Origin: Microbacteriaceae bacterium
Lineage (GTDB): Bacteria; Actinomycetota; Actinomycetes; Actinomycetales; Microbacteriaceae
Length of the DNA stretch: 41,801 nucleotides
Direction of reading: 5' to 3'
Assembly (NCBI GenBank): GCA_014377425.1
Contig: JACMPQ010000060.1
Location: 1-41,801, forward strand
Below, piece by piece: positions 32,899-41,448 of this stretch. Every line of letters starts with the position of its first letter. The first letter of the stretch is position 1. The position numbers were made by a program, and so were the translations under genes. The notes under the pieces were generated by a model. It was not told the DNA's origin. It made no database searches and saw nothing but the letters and a program-made list of their open reading frames with translations.

Positions 32899-33820
32899 TT
32901 AGGCGGAAGGCAGCACCCGCTTCAAATAGTCACCGAGGCTTGTCGGGTGGGCATCCGGATAGCGATCGTTGGCTGTCACCGCGAAGGTCGGTGTGGTGAG
33001 CATCGAAAAGTTGTACCACTCGCCCATCACCGACCAGGGATTCTGCGCCTCGGTAACCGTGGTGCGCAGCTCAGCAACCGACCCACGGTTATTTCGCGCG
33101 AGGGTGCGGCCGGTCTGCTCCTCAACTGCCGAGATGATCCGCTCAAACGAGGTCGTGCTGCCGGAGATCGCGTAGACCCCCGCGGTTGCCGACTGGTCAA
33201 CCGCGAGTCGGGCGGTGAAGCGGGCGATGTCGTCGATGAGGGTGAGGTCGAATTGGTCGGTGCCGTCGCCGTAGAAATTACCGACACCCCTGTCGAGATC
33301 CACTACTCGTGCCGTGCGCGGATCGAGCATCATGTCCATGAATGCGCCGTTCAGCACATGCAACACCTCGAGGTCAAGCTCATCGATGGCGGCATCGGCC
33401 TCCCGACGCAACGCAAACATCGGTGCCCCGGCGGGTGCGTTCCAGAGGTCCAGCGCGAAATCGGAGGGAATGAACCGGCGCACGCCCGCGTTCGTTGCGG
33501 CCGTGGCGAGCGCGATTTGACCGTCGACCAGAATCTCACGGCCCCCCCTGAACGACGGAGATCACAACATCCGCTCCGTCAACCGCGGCGGGCAGGCTTG
33601 CCGGCTTCGCCAGATCGCCGAGCACCAATGTTGCTCCACGGTCACGGAGGGCGCTGAGCGCTGCGGCTTTGGCCTCATCGGCAGGAGAAAGTAAACGCAC
33701 GAGTATGCGCAACGACACACCATCAAAGCCAAGGAGCTCGTGGGCGATGCGGCCGCCGAGGTTGCCGGTAGCGCCGACGAGAACAACGGTTTGTGGCGTG
33801 GAAGCTCCTGCTGCAGACAA
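32899..33820 (-). pseudogene. NmrA-like NAD(P)-binding oxidoreductase, split by a G7 tract
   Basis: Two frames make one gene. The first (33536-33820) has the Rossmann start VVLVGATGNLGGRIAHELL and runs to VVQGGP then TGA. The second (32899-33541) continues REILVDGQIALATAATNAGVRRFIPSDFA, which is the typical NmrA/isoflavone-reductase sequence, to its natural end. The break is the run of seven G (33542-33548); with six G the protein would be 306 aa, the usual family length. Members bind NAD(P) as redox sensors or reduce small molecules. It could be a pseudogene, a phase-variable gene or an assembly error. Confidence 0.85.
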
Positions 33821-33945
33821 CGTGAACGGACCCGGAGAGTCTGTCGTATTCCAACTGGAGGGCTGCCGACAGGGTGCGGCTAGTCGCCGGCAGCATCGCT
33901 CATGCTCGGGCCGCGGTTCGCTGCACGTTCGCCGGGTCAGCTGGG

Positions 33946-35064
33946 TTAGCTCGGCGGAACCTCGCGCTGATCGGGACCGTTATACAGACTGAGCGGCCGG
34001 ATGAGCGCGTTGGAGGCAAGCTGCTCCATGACGTGCGCCGTCCACCCGGTGACGCGCGCGGCCACAAACAGCGGGGTGAACATCTCGGTAGCGAACCCGA
34101 TCAGGTGGTAGGCCGGGCCGGAGGGATAGTCGAGGTTGGGCTTGATCGCCTTGCGCTCGCCCATGGCCGCCTCGAGTGCGTCGTATAGTTCGGCAAGGTC
34201 GGTGGCGCCGAACTCGGCAACCAGGGTGTCGAGCGCCGCCTTCATGGTGGGCACCCGGGAGTCACCGTTTTTGTACACCCGGTGGCCGAACCCCATTATC
34301 TTGCGTTTCTCGGCGAGCGCCGCGTCGAGCCACGCGTCGGCGTGTGCCGCCGTGCCAATTTCGTCAAATACGTGCATCACGGCCTCGTTCGCACCGCCAT
34401 GGAGGGCACCTTTAAGAGCTCCGATCGCCCCGACCACCGCCGAATACAGATCGGAGAGGGTGGAGGTAATCACCCGAGCGGTGAAGGTGGAGGCGTTGAA
34501 GGAGTGCTCGGCATACAGAATCATTGACACGTCGAAGGCGTTCACGACAACGAGTTCGGGCACCTCGCCGAAGGTCATATGCAGAAAGTTGGCGCTGTAG
34601 CCGAGATCATCCCGAGGTTCCACGAGGTGCTGACCGCGCCTTCGCCGCTGGTCGTAGGCGATGATCGCCGGCAACTTGGCCAGCAGGGTGATCGATTTGC
34701 GCAGATTGGCTTCGGAGCTGGCGTCGGCGGCAGCCGAATCGTTCGCGCCGATCACGCTGACGGCCGTGCGCACCACATCCATCGGGTGCGCGGTGACCGG
34801 CAGATCGTCGATGATGCGCTTGACGTTGTCGTCGAGGTGGCGCAGTGACCGCTCGAGCGTTTCGAATTCGGCGAGCTGGCGGTCATCCGGAAGCTCGCCG
34901 TGCCAAAGGAGATAGGCCACCTCCTCGAAGGAGCACTGCGCGCAGAGCTCCTGCACCGGGTAGCCGCGATAGAGCAACGAGTTGGTGTCGGGATTGACCT
35001 TGGAGACGGCGGTGTAGTCGACCACGACCCCGGCAAGTCCCTTACGAATGTCTGGATCGGTCAT
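33946..35064 (-). CDS. prpC: 2-methylcitrate synthase
   Basis: A 372-aa citrate synthase-family enzyme. It condenses propionyl-CoA and oxaloacetate to 2-methylcitrate. The N-terminus KGLAGVVVDYTAVSKVNPDT and YRGYPVQEL are typical of the short, type II-like PrpC enzymes. The catalytic histidines are in LHGGANEAVM and MGFGHRVYKNGD. The operon position after prpD and prpB supports methylcitrate rather than citrate synthase. The ATG lies 39 bp after prpB. Confidence 0.95.
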   Translation of the reverse strand: MTDPDIRKGLAGVVVDYTAVSKVNPDTNSLLYRGYPVQELCAQCSFEEVAYLLWHGELPDDRQLAEFETLERSLRHLDDNVKRIIDDLPVTAHPMDVVRTAVSVIGANDSAAADASSEANLRKSITLLAKLPAIIAYDQRRRRGQHLVEPRDDLGYSANFLHMTFGEVPELVVVNAFDVSMILYAEHSFNASTFTARVITSTLSDLYSAVVGAIGALKGALHGGANEAVMHVFDEIGTAAHADAWLDAALAEKRKIMGFGHRVYKNGDSRVPTMKAALDTLVAEFGATDLAELYDALEAAMGERKAIKPNLDYPSGPAYHLIGFATEMFTPLFVAARVTGWTAHVMEQLASNALIRPLSLYNGPDQREVPPS

Positions 35065-35103
35065 GATGCTCCTGGTTCGGGGTCGGAGGAGGGCGGCGGG
35101 GGG

Positions 35104-36009
35104 CTAATTCCCGGTGGGGACCGGAAAGTTGAAGACGCCTGCATCGAACGCGTTATAGCTTTCGTAGTCGAGCAATTCATAGAGTCGTGCGCGGGTCTGC
35201 ATCTGCGCAACGGTCGATTCGAGCGTGCCGGTTTCAACCAGCGCATCGAGGCCGCGCTCGGCAGCGCCCATCGCGAGCCGCAACAGGCTCACCGGATAGA
35301 TAACGATGTTAATTCCCACATCGGCGAGCTGATTCTTGGAGAACAGAGAGCTCTTACCGAACTCCGTCATGTTTGCCAAAATTGGCACGTCGACCGCGGC
35401 CCGTATCGCATGAAACTCGTCGAGCGTGGCCATCGCTTCGGGAAAAATTGCGTCGGCGCCGGCATCCACCAGTTGCTTCGCCCGGGTGATCGCAGCCTCC
35501 ACTCCGTCGAGGGCCCGGATGTCGGTGCGCGCCATAATCAGTAGGTTGCTATCCCGGCGCGCATTCACCGCCGCGCGAATGCGTTTGGTAGCGGTGTCGG
35601 CGTCGACCACCGCCTTGCCGTCGAGGTGGCCGCAGCGCTTTGGGTTGACCTGGTCTTCGATGTGGAGGCCGGCGACTCCGGCATCCTCCAGCGTCTGCAC
35701 GGTGCGGGCCACATTCATCGGTTCGCCAAAACCGGTATCGGCATCGACGAGCGCGGGGAGGTCGGTCATGCGGGCGATCTGCTGGGCCCGGCCCGCCACC
35801 TCGGTGAGGGTGGTGAGCCCGATATCCGGGAGCCCCAAATCGGCACTGATCACGGCACCGGAAATGTAGACGCCCTCAAAGCCCTTACTCTGAATCAGCT
35901 TTGCGCTGAGCGGGTTAAACGCTCCCGGAAATTGCAGAATTTGCCCCGAGGCGAGGCGCGCCCGCAGCAGCGAGCGTTTGTCTGCGGCGGCGGTGGCGGC
36001 ATAGAGCAT
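35104..36009 (-). CDS. prpB: Methylisocitrate lyase
   Basis: A 301-aa member of the isocitrate lyase/PEP mutase family that splits 2-methylisocitrate into pyruvate and succinate, the last step of the methylcitrate cycle. Seen are VYISGAVISADLGLPDIGL near the N-terminus, DADTGFGE (metal), and the catalytic KRCGH loop at about residue 130. ATG 36009 overlaps the prpD stop by one base. All key residues are present. Confidence 0.95.
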   Translation of the reverse strand: MLYAATAAADKRSLLRARLASGQILQFPGAFNPLSAKLIQSKGFEGVYISGAVISADLGLPDIGLTTLTEVAGRAQQIARMTDLPALVDADTGFGEPMNVARTVQTLEDAGVAGLHIEDQVNPKRCGHLDGKAVVDADTATKRIRAAVNARRDSNLLIMARTDIRALDGVEAAITRAKQLVDAGADAIFPEAMATLDEFHAIRAAVDVPILANMTEFGKSSLFSKNQLADVGINIVIYPVSLLRLAMGAAERGLDALVETGTLESTVAQMQTRARLYELLDYESYNAFDAGVFNFPVPTGN

Positions 36010-37526
36010 TAGAAGAGTCCCTCCGGAGCTGTCACCATGTGCGGCGCTACGACGGTGAGGCCATCGAGTTCGACGGCGCCCAGCTCGGGTAGTCGCTGCA
36101 CGAGGGTGAGAAAACGCTCGATTTCGGAATCGTCGAGAATTCCGATGGCGAGCGCCCGGAACTTGTTAATGTATTCCGCCCGGGCGAACGGTCGGGCACC
36201 GAGGGGATGGGCATCGGCCACCGCAATTTCGTCGACGATTCGCGTGCCATCGAGAAGCTCAATGTCGACGCGGCCGCCGAAGGCCTTCTCCAGCGGGTCG
36301 ATGGAGTGGTACCGGCGGGTCCACTCGGCATCCTGCGCGGTGGTAACCAGCCGCCACAGTTTCACGGTGTCCTCGCGTGCGGCACGCTCCGGCGCATAAC
36401 TGCGTTCGTGGTGCCATTCGCCATCTTGCAGCGCCACGGCAAAAATATACGGAATCGAGTGGTCGAGTGTTTCGCGACTGGCCGTGGGGTCGTATTTCTG
36501 CGGGTCGTTGGCGCCCGAGCCGATCACGATATGGGTGTGATGGCTCGTGTGCAGCACAATGCTGACAACGTTTGCCGGATCGCGCAGCTGGGGATGTGCC
36601 GTGCCGAGCCGCCGCGCGAGGTCGATGAACGCCTGCGCCTGATACTCCGCAGAATGCTCTTTCGTGTAGCTATCGAGAATGGCGGTACGGGCCTCCCCCT
36701 TATTCGGCAAAACAACCGAATATTCGATGTTGACCCCGCCGAGCAGCCAGGCGATGACGCCGTCCTCGCCCTCATAAATCGGAGTGGGACTGGTTTGTCC
36801 GCGCATTGCCCGGTCGATTGCTTCGACCGCGACCTTACCGGCGAGCGCCGGGGCGTAGGCCTTCCAGGTCGAAATTGCGCCCTTGCGCGACTGCCGGGTG
36901 GCGGTGGTGGTGTGCAGCGCCTGGCCGACCGCGTGGAAGATGGTTTCGGTGTCGAGCCCGAGCAGGGTACCGATACCGGCGGCAGCGCTTGGCCCGAGGT
37001 GCGCCACATGGTCGATCTTGTGCGCGTGCAAACTGATCGACTTTGCGAGGTCGATTTGCACCTCGTAGCCGGTGACGATCGCGCGGAGGAGCTCGGCGCC
37101 GGTGCATCCGGCATGCTGGGCCACTGCCAGGATCGGCGGAATGTTGTCGCCCGGGTGCGAGTATTCTGCGGCGAGGAAGGTGTCGTGATAGTCGAGTTCG
37201 CGCACGGCCACCCCGTTGGCCCAGGCCGCCCACTCCGGCGAGAAGCGGCCGGGAATGCCGAACACGGTGCTGCCGCGATGACGCTCGGCTGCGCCCGCAG
37301 ATTTCGGGTGCGCTTCGGCCTGGCCGCGTGCGGCCACCACCGGTGCACGTGACAGCGACGCGACTGCCACCGCGGCGTTGTCGATTAGACGGTTGATCAC
37401 CATGTCGACGACTTCGGCGCTCGGCTCGACCGGGTCGGCGGCTAGCTCCGCGATCTTCCAGGCGAGCTGGTCTTCGCGGGCGAGGGTCTCATTGCTGCGG
37501 TAGACGCGAACGACGTGGGTTTTCAT
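36009..37526 (-). CDS. prpD: 2-methylcitrate dehydratase
   Basis: A 505-aa MmgE/PrpD-family enzyme, dehydrating 2-methylcitrate to 2-methylaconitate without an iron-sulphur cluster. The helical N-terminal domain (…[22 protein letters not shown]) and the segments [29 protein letters not shown] and [15 protein letters not shown] are typical, and the length is normal. It overlaps the regulator gene by 4 bp (ATGA) and prpB by one base. With prpB and prpC it forms the propionyl-CoA oxidising pathway, used on propionate, odd-chain fatty acids or cholesterol-like side chains. Confidence 0.95.
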   Translation of the reverse strand: MKTHVVRVYRSNETLAREDQLAWKIAELAADPVEPSAEVVDMVINRLIDNAAVAVASLSRAPVVAARGQAEAHPKSAGAAERHRGSTVFGIPGRFSPEWAAWANGVAVRELDYHDTFLAAEYSHPGDNIPPILAVAQHAGCTGAELLRAIVTGYEVQIDLAKSISLHAHKIDHVAHLGPSAAAGIGTLLGLDTETIFHAVGQALHTTTATRQSRKGAISTWKAYAPALAGKVAVEAIDRAMRGQTSPTPIYEGEDGVIAWLLGGVNIEYSVVLPNKGEARTAILDSYTKEHSAEYQAQAFIDLARRLGTAHPQLRDPANVVSIVLHTSHHTHIVIGSGANDPQKYDPTASRETLDHSIPYIFAVALQDGEWHHERSYAPERAAREDTVKLWRLVTTAQDAEWTRRYHSIDPLEKAFGGRVDIELLDGTRIVDEIAVADAHPLGARPFARAEYINKFRALAIGILDDSEIERFLTLVQRLPELGAVELDGLTVVAPHMVTAPEGLF

Positions 37527-38194
37527 GGTGTGCCTTGACTGCTGGGGGCGGGCGCGGGGGCGGCGATGGTTGCCAGGATGCTGTTCAGGCTGCGGTAGAG
37601 ATGCAGCTGGGTAGCATGGGCGGCGAGCGACTCGGAACCCTCAACGATCGCGTCAACGATGAGAAGGTGCTCCCGAGCGGCCTCGCGCAGTCGCTCCGGG
37701 TTGTCGGCGGCCAGTCTCCGGATGCGTGCCACATGTGTGCGCACGCTGTCGAGGGTTGTCGCCAGGAATGGGTTGCCCGCGGCACGGTCGACGGCGCCGT
37801 CGAGCCGAGCGACGAGGTCGTAGTAGCGGCGGCGGCCCGGGTCTGGTGCGGTAACGAGGTCATCGGCCATTCGGAATTCCTGCCGCAGTGCCTCGAACTC
37901 GCCCGGCACCCGACGGCGGGCTGCCAATCGTGCGGACTGTTCCTCGAGCGCCTGGCGCACCTCGAAGAGTTCGCGAATGCGCGTTTCGTCGATCTCGGTC
38001 ACGATCAACCCGCGGCCGGTGTGCGCGGCAATCAGCCGGTCAGAGGTGAGCCTGGTGAGGGCCTCACGGAGCGGGGTGCGGGAGACACCGAGGCGGAGGG
38101 ATTGCTCCACTTCGCCGAGAACGATGCCTGCGGCCAACGTTCCCTCGAGGATCTCCTCGCGCAGTGTTAGGTAGGCGCGGTCTCCTGCGCGCAT
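37523..38194 (-). CDS. GntR-family regulator with FCD domain (prp operon)
   Basis: A 223-aa regulator. The winged helix (residues 1-70; [25 protein letters not shown]) is GntR-type and the C-terminal helical FCD domain (about 80-210; [12 protein letters not shown], then HLLIVDAI) binds a small carboxylate. ATG 38194 was chosen because AAAGGACGG precedes it; an upstream start at 38272 would run through the promoter. It overlaps prpD by 4 bp and so heads the prp operon, very likely controlling it in response to a methylcitrate-cycle intermediate. Confidence 0.93.
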   Translation of the reverse strand: MRAGDRAYLTLREEILEGTLAAGIVLGEVEQSLRLGVSRTPLREALTRLTSDRLIAAHTGRGLIVTEIDETRIRELFEVRQALEEQSARLAARRRVPGEFEALRQEFRMADDLVTAPDPGRRRYYDLVARLDGAVDRAAGNPFLATTLDSVRTHVARIRRLAADNPERLREAAREHLLIVDAIVEGSESLAAHATQLHLYRSLNSILATIAAPAPAPSSQGTP

Positions 38195-38247
38195 TTGTCC
38201 GTCCTTTCGACGCCCAGCCGACACCCGAAGTGATGCTGCCCGGCTTC

Positions 38248-38306
38248 TGTATACACAGGGTAATCTTTTCACCCAGATTCGGCAAGAAATGATGCGCCTG
38301 TATGCA
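38248..38306. promoter_or_regulatory. GntR-type operator candidates upstream of the prp operon
   Basis: TGTATACA (38248-38255) is a perfect palindrome 54 bp upstream of the regulator ATG and lies in a longer CTGTATACACAG. TGTATGCA (38299-38306) differs by one base, about 51 bp away. FCD-type GntR proteins often bind TGT-N-ACA palindromes, so autoregulation is likely. Confidence 0.6.
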
Positions 38307-38366
38307 CGACTTGGCTATGGATTTTTGCTCAATCGCGTCAGCCTCTACCCGAGTCCTCAACCGCCG

Positions 38367-38874
38367 CTAGTCGTCACTCACGGCTGCGCCTCGTCCCTCG
38401 AAAAACGCGTTGACCCCCTCACCAGAGTCCCTGAGCGCCACAAGTTCGACCGACATGCCCGAAGCCAACTTGTAGGCATCCAGCCAAGCCAAGGGCTAAT
38501 GAGAGATGAAAGCACGTTTGCGTGCGCGTACCGCGGGCATGCTTTTCTCGGCGATGTTCCGGGCCATCTGGTGGGCGGCGGCGAAAACGTCGTGACGGGG
38601 GACGACCTCGTTGAGAAAGCCTCCCGTGAGCAAGCGCTGGGCAGAGATTGGAAGTCCGGTAAGTGCCGGTATTTGGCCGCAGCGGGGCGGTCAACACGAC
38701 GACGCGAATTTCATCATCCGCTTCGATAACGTCGATGAACTCGCTCAGAGCTTCGTAGGTACTCAGTGCGAACGCGTTCACCGGTGCACGTTCAAAAGTG
38801 ACGACGGCGACATCATCTCGTTTCTCGACCCCAAACGGTTTCACCATCCCCGCGACGTTTGTTTCGATGGCCAT
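38367..38874 (-). pseudogene. Enoyl-CoA hydratase/isomerase remnant with internal deletion
   Basis: The first about 60 codons (VKPFGVEKRDDVAVVTFERAP then ALSTYEALSEFID…VVVLTA) are a typical crotonase N-terminus. After a short shifted part, the C-terminal part resumes in another frame (LTGGFLNEVV, AHQMARNIAEKSMPAVRARKRAF, then a stop, then PLAWLDAYKLASGMSVELVALRDSGEGVNAFFEGRG). Roughly a hundred middle residues, including the CoA/oxyanion-hole part, are gone. The loss of the middle by deletion cannot be a sequencing artefact alone. The gene is dead. Confidence 0.85.
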
Positions 38875-38898
38875 GGCTTTGTCACGAAGGCACCGAGC

Positions 38899-39100
38899 AT
38901 GGGAGTTCTCTGGCGATCACCGGAACCGGGCGCTGCCCCTTTCGACTTCGTCGGAGACCATGTGCAAATAGACGACACCATCTGCCTCGTTGAAATTATG
39001 AAGCTGATGACCAGTGTTTCGACCTCGGTTGCCGGGGGGGGTGACTGCCGCTTATGTTGCCAACGGCGGCGCCGGCGATGGCGATGGCGATGGCGGGTGA
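38899..39100 (+). pseudogene. Biotin carboxyl carrier (biotinyl-domain) fragment, broken at a G8 tract
   Basis: The frame MGVLWRSPEPGAAPFDFVGD continues to TICLVEIMKLMTSVSTSVAG. EIMKLM is a biotin-attachment motif and MGVLWRSPEPGA the start of the biotinyl domain of acetyl/propionyl-CoA carboxylase carriers. At the run of eight G (39034-39041) the frame is lost; with seven it would read GVTAAYVANG, the normal end of the domain, followed by a Gly/Asp tail and TGA at 39098-39100. The 5' part of a normal carrier is missing and it abuts the crotonase remnant head to head. It is a decayed fragment. Confidence 0.75.
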
Positions 39101-39102
39101 CC

Positions 39103-39777
39103 CTAGAGGTGCTGTACCTCACGCTGGGGCATCCCTATCGGAACTACCTCTTGCGCCTCGAGCGCGTGCAACGTCATCTTGATCACCGCGTCGACGATTT
39201 GTTCTTTGCTGAACCTCGGCTCAGATCGCGAGGGCCAAAATCGCACGTCATTCATGGCCCCCAGCAGGTAGCGGGTGAGCAGTCGCGGATCAAGAGCGCT
39301 GCCGATTTCCCCCGCCTGCTGGGCGTGCGTAATGAGGACACGCACGTGCTTGGCGAAGGCCGCAGCACGAAGCTCGGTGATTTTCAGCCTGTCACCGGTG
39401 AGGTTCCTGGACTCCGTGAAAAAGATATTGACCCGCTCAACGTTTGCCAGGTACCACATGCTCTGACGGCGGAGATATCCGGTGAGCTCAGCCAGCGGGG
39501 CCAGCTCAAGAGCTGCGACCTTGGCCGCAATTTCTACTCCCTCAAGGTGAGATTCATCGAGTAGGCGAAAAAACAATTCCTCTTTGGAGGAAAAGTAGTG
39601 ATGGAGGCTGCCCTTGAGTACCCCGACCCGGTCGGCAACATTGTGGATTGAGATGGCCGAGTAGCCGCGTTCGGACATCACGGAGATTGCCGCGGCGAGA
39701 ACATTTCCGTCGCGATTTTGACCCACGCCCGATTTCTTCCCCCTCGGTCTGGTTTTTTTGGCAATGGCTTGCTGCAT
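39103..39777 (-). CDS. TetR-family transcriptional regulator
   Basis: A 224-aa TetR-type regulator (228 if a TTG at 39789 is used). The DNA-binding domain spans about residues 20-70: ERGYSAISIHNVADRVGVLKGSLHHYFSSKEELF, a full TetR helix-turn-helix. The C-terminal domain is helical; ligand unknown. The N-terminus is basic (KKTRPRGKKSG). It converges on the BCCP fragment (2 bp between stops) and is divergent from the broken metallo-beta-lactamase gene. A palindrome at 39865 is its likely operator. Confidence 0.9.
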   Translation of the reverse strand: MQQAIAKKTRPRGKKSGVGQNRDGNVLAAAISVMSERGYSAISIHNVADRVGVLKGSLHHYFSSKEELFFRLLDESHLEGVEIAAKVAALELAPLAELTGYLRRQSMWYLANVERVNIFFTESRNLTGDRLKITELRAAAFAKHVRVLITHAQQAGEIGSALDPRLLTRYLLGAMNDVRFWPSRSEPRFSKEQIVDAVIKMTLHALEAQEVVPIGMPQREVQHL

Positions 39778-39864
39778 GGGCCGACTCAATCGTTGATGCC
39801 CTGTTGAGGGCTCCCGTACCGCGATTTGGTTGTCACTTCGATCGCGTTTCAGGCCTCAATTTCT

Positions 39865-39878
39865 ACCAAGGGCTTGGT
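39865..39878. promoter_or_regulatory. Palindrome ACCAAG-GG-CTTGGT, candidate TetR operator
   Basis: Two perfect 6-bp arms with a 2-bp centre lie between the divergent TetR and metallo-beta-lactamase genes, 88 bp upstream of the TetR ATG. Further ACCAA half-sites follow at about 39892 and 39922. It fits autoregulation of a TetR protein, but no binding data exist. Confidence 0.5.
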
Positions 39879-40019
39879 CTTCATAGGATTACACCAAGCG
39901 AATACAGGGGCCGCGTTTCTACCAAACGCCTGACCGATTAGCGCGCGATATTCGACGCTGAGCGCTATCACGTTCGAGAAAACCCCCACCGACCGCCTCT
40001 CGGAACCTGATCTGGTGGA

Positions 40020-40832
40020 TTGGTGTCACTGGCCGGCCCCCAACCGGGCGAGGTGACCCCGATTCTGAGCGGCCTCGGCTGGACCAGAATTCCACTTCCC
40101 TACGAGCCCTTTCACGTCAACGTATATCTTTTGGAGGAACCGGATGGCTGGGTCGTCGTCGACACCGGCCTCGATAATGCCGCCTGTCGTGCCGCGTGGA
40201 TCTCGCTACTCGGCGGCGCCCTCAGCACCAAACCGATTCTGCGCATTATCGTCACTCACTGGCACAACGACCACCTGGGGCTGGCGGGATGGCTGACCGA
40301 ACGCACCGGAGCGCGCATCCTAATGAGCCGGCAGGAGTTCTTTCTCGGTGCTTTGAAGTCCCACAAGCCGGTAGCGATCAGCTAAGAGCGTGAGCGTCGA
40401 CACATCCTCCTGCACGGCACCGACTCAGCCTCTGCGAATGAGTGGCTTGATGGCGGCTTTAGCAACCTGTCGCGAATCAGTGATCTGCCGCACGAGTTCG
40501 GCGCCCTCAGCGCTGGCCAAACGCTCATCATCGGACAGCGCCGGTTTCTCATCATCCCCGTAGCAGGCCAGTCGCTCTCCGGCGTCGCACTGTACAGCGC
40601 GGAAGACAATTTTTTGCTCTTTGGCGACCATCTCAGCCCGGAAATTGTGCCCAACGTGAGCGTGATGTCCGACGCTCGCGACTCGAACCCGCATACCGAA
40701 TATGCGGCGACCATTCCGCAGCTGCGCAGCGTGGTTCCGGATGACGCACTGCTCCTGCCCGACCACGAGCACCCGTTCACCGGCCTGGCCGCCACTATCA
40801 TCCAGATTGCCGAACACCACGCAAAAAGCTGA
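40020..40832 (+). pseudogene. Metallo-beta-lactamase-fold hydrolase with an in-frame stop
   Basis: One frame of 271 codons with a single TAA at 40383-40385 (codon 122). Before it are the N-terminal strands (YEPFHVNVYLLEEPDGWVVVDTGLD) and the metal motif THWHNDHLG with HxHxDH intact; after it the same frame continues through QTLIIGQRRFLIIPVAG, NFLLFGDHLSP (metal Asp) and LLLPDHEHPF (last His) to a natural end. Such proteins are glyoxalase II-like thioesterases or lactonases. One base change would restore it. The start is TTG 40020 or GTG 40023; neither has a clear ribosome site. Confidence 0.8.
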
Positions 40833-40846
40833 GCAACCGAATTCTG

Positions 40847-41125
40847 ATGGCCACCAGAGAGCCACGCACGGCGGCAGAGCTGATTACACAGATCGTGCGC
40901 AACCCTCCGAGCACCATGTGGCTCGGATTCGTCGTCGGCCGGGTGCTCGGCTACGCCCATTTTTTGGTGTCCCTCGGACGTCTGCGCATGGTGGGTTCGG
41001 GGGTGACCGTGAGTTTCGTTACCGCCGACACCACCTTGGTTCGAAGCGAGGACTTCGGCGCTGTCGCCGTTCCGGATGCGGAAGCGGAAGCGGAAGCCCA
41101 AAGCTACAATTCGTCACCGATCTGA
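40847..41125 (+). CDS. Small hypothetical protein
   Basis: A 92-residue frame starting with ATG 14 bp after the metallo-beta-lactamase stop. It has a mildly hydrophobic middle (PSTMWLGFVVGRVLGYAHFLVSLG) and an EAEAEAEA end encoded by a 6-bp repeat. I recognise no family. It overlaps the convergent gene's end by 22 bp. It may be a real small protein or an accident of GC-rich sequence; no function can be given. Confidence 0.4.
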   Translation: MATREPRTAAELITQIVRNPPSTMWLGFVVGRVLGYAHFLVSLGRLRMVGSGVTVSFVTADTTLVRSEDFGAVAVPDAEAEAEAQSYNSSPI

Positions 41126-41448
41126 CTGCCGTAGGGCGGCGGGTCCATCGGGTGCGCCTCGGCCGGCAGGGCAGAGGCGTCCATGGAGGCGGTGCGCAGC
41201 CTCAAGGTTTTGAGGGTAGCCGTGACATCCGGATCGGCATAGGGGGAAGCTTCAGGCATGCTGATCAACTCGCTCGACGGACCAATGAGCAGGTACACCT
41301 CGGCAAGTTGGCCGGAGGAATCGATAATGGGTAGTGACACCGCTTCGGAAGCATTGTTGTGGGCAAGGGCAGCGGCGAAGGCGACGAGAGCGTTCGCAGC
41401 GGAGTCGGCTGTGAGGAAGGAATCGCCGGCATAGGTAACGCGTCTCAT
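41104..41448 (-). CDS. Small conserved protein of Microbacteriaceae type, unknown function
   Basis: A 114-aa protein. It begins MRRVTYAGDSFLTADSAANALVAFAAALA, has a middle with SLPIIDSSGQLAEVYLLIGPSSEL and a Pro-rich acidic end. I remember similar small proteins (M-R-R-x-T-Y-A-G start, then a valine/isoleucine-rich sheet) in many Microbacteriaceae, sometimes near DUF7882 genes, without any known role. No signal peptide or membrane segment is present. No ribosome site is clear. The DNA before it holds no other gene on this strand. Confidence 0.7.
   Translation of the reverse strand: MRRVTYAGDSFLTADSAANALVAFAAALAHNNASEAVSLPIIDSSGQLAEVYLLIGPSSELISMPEASPYADPDVTATLKTLRLRTASMDASALPAEAHPMDPPPYGSQIGDEL

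Noticed and set aside
36207-37352. Plus-strand frame of 381 codons opposite prpD
   Set aside because: Antisense shadow; prpD is complete with conserved motifs and overlaps its operon partners.
38841-39122. Minus-strand frame of 93 codons with an Arg/His-rich start
   Set aside because: It is the antisense of the biotin-carrier fragment; the Arg/His run comes from the GGCGAT repeat.
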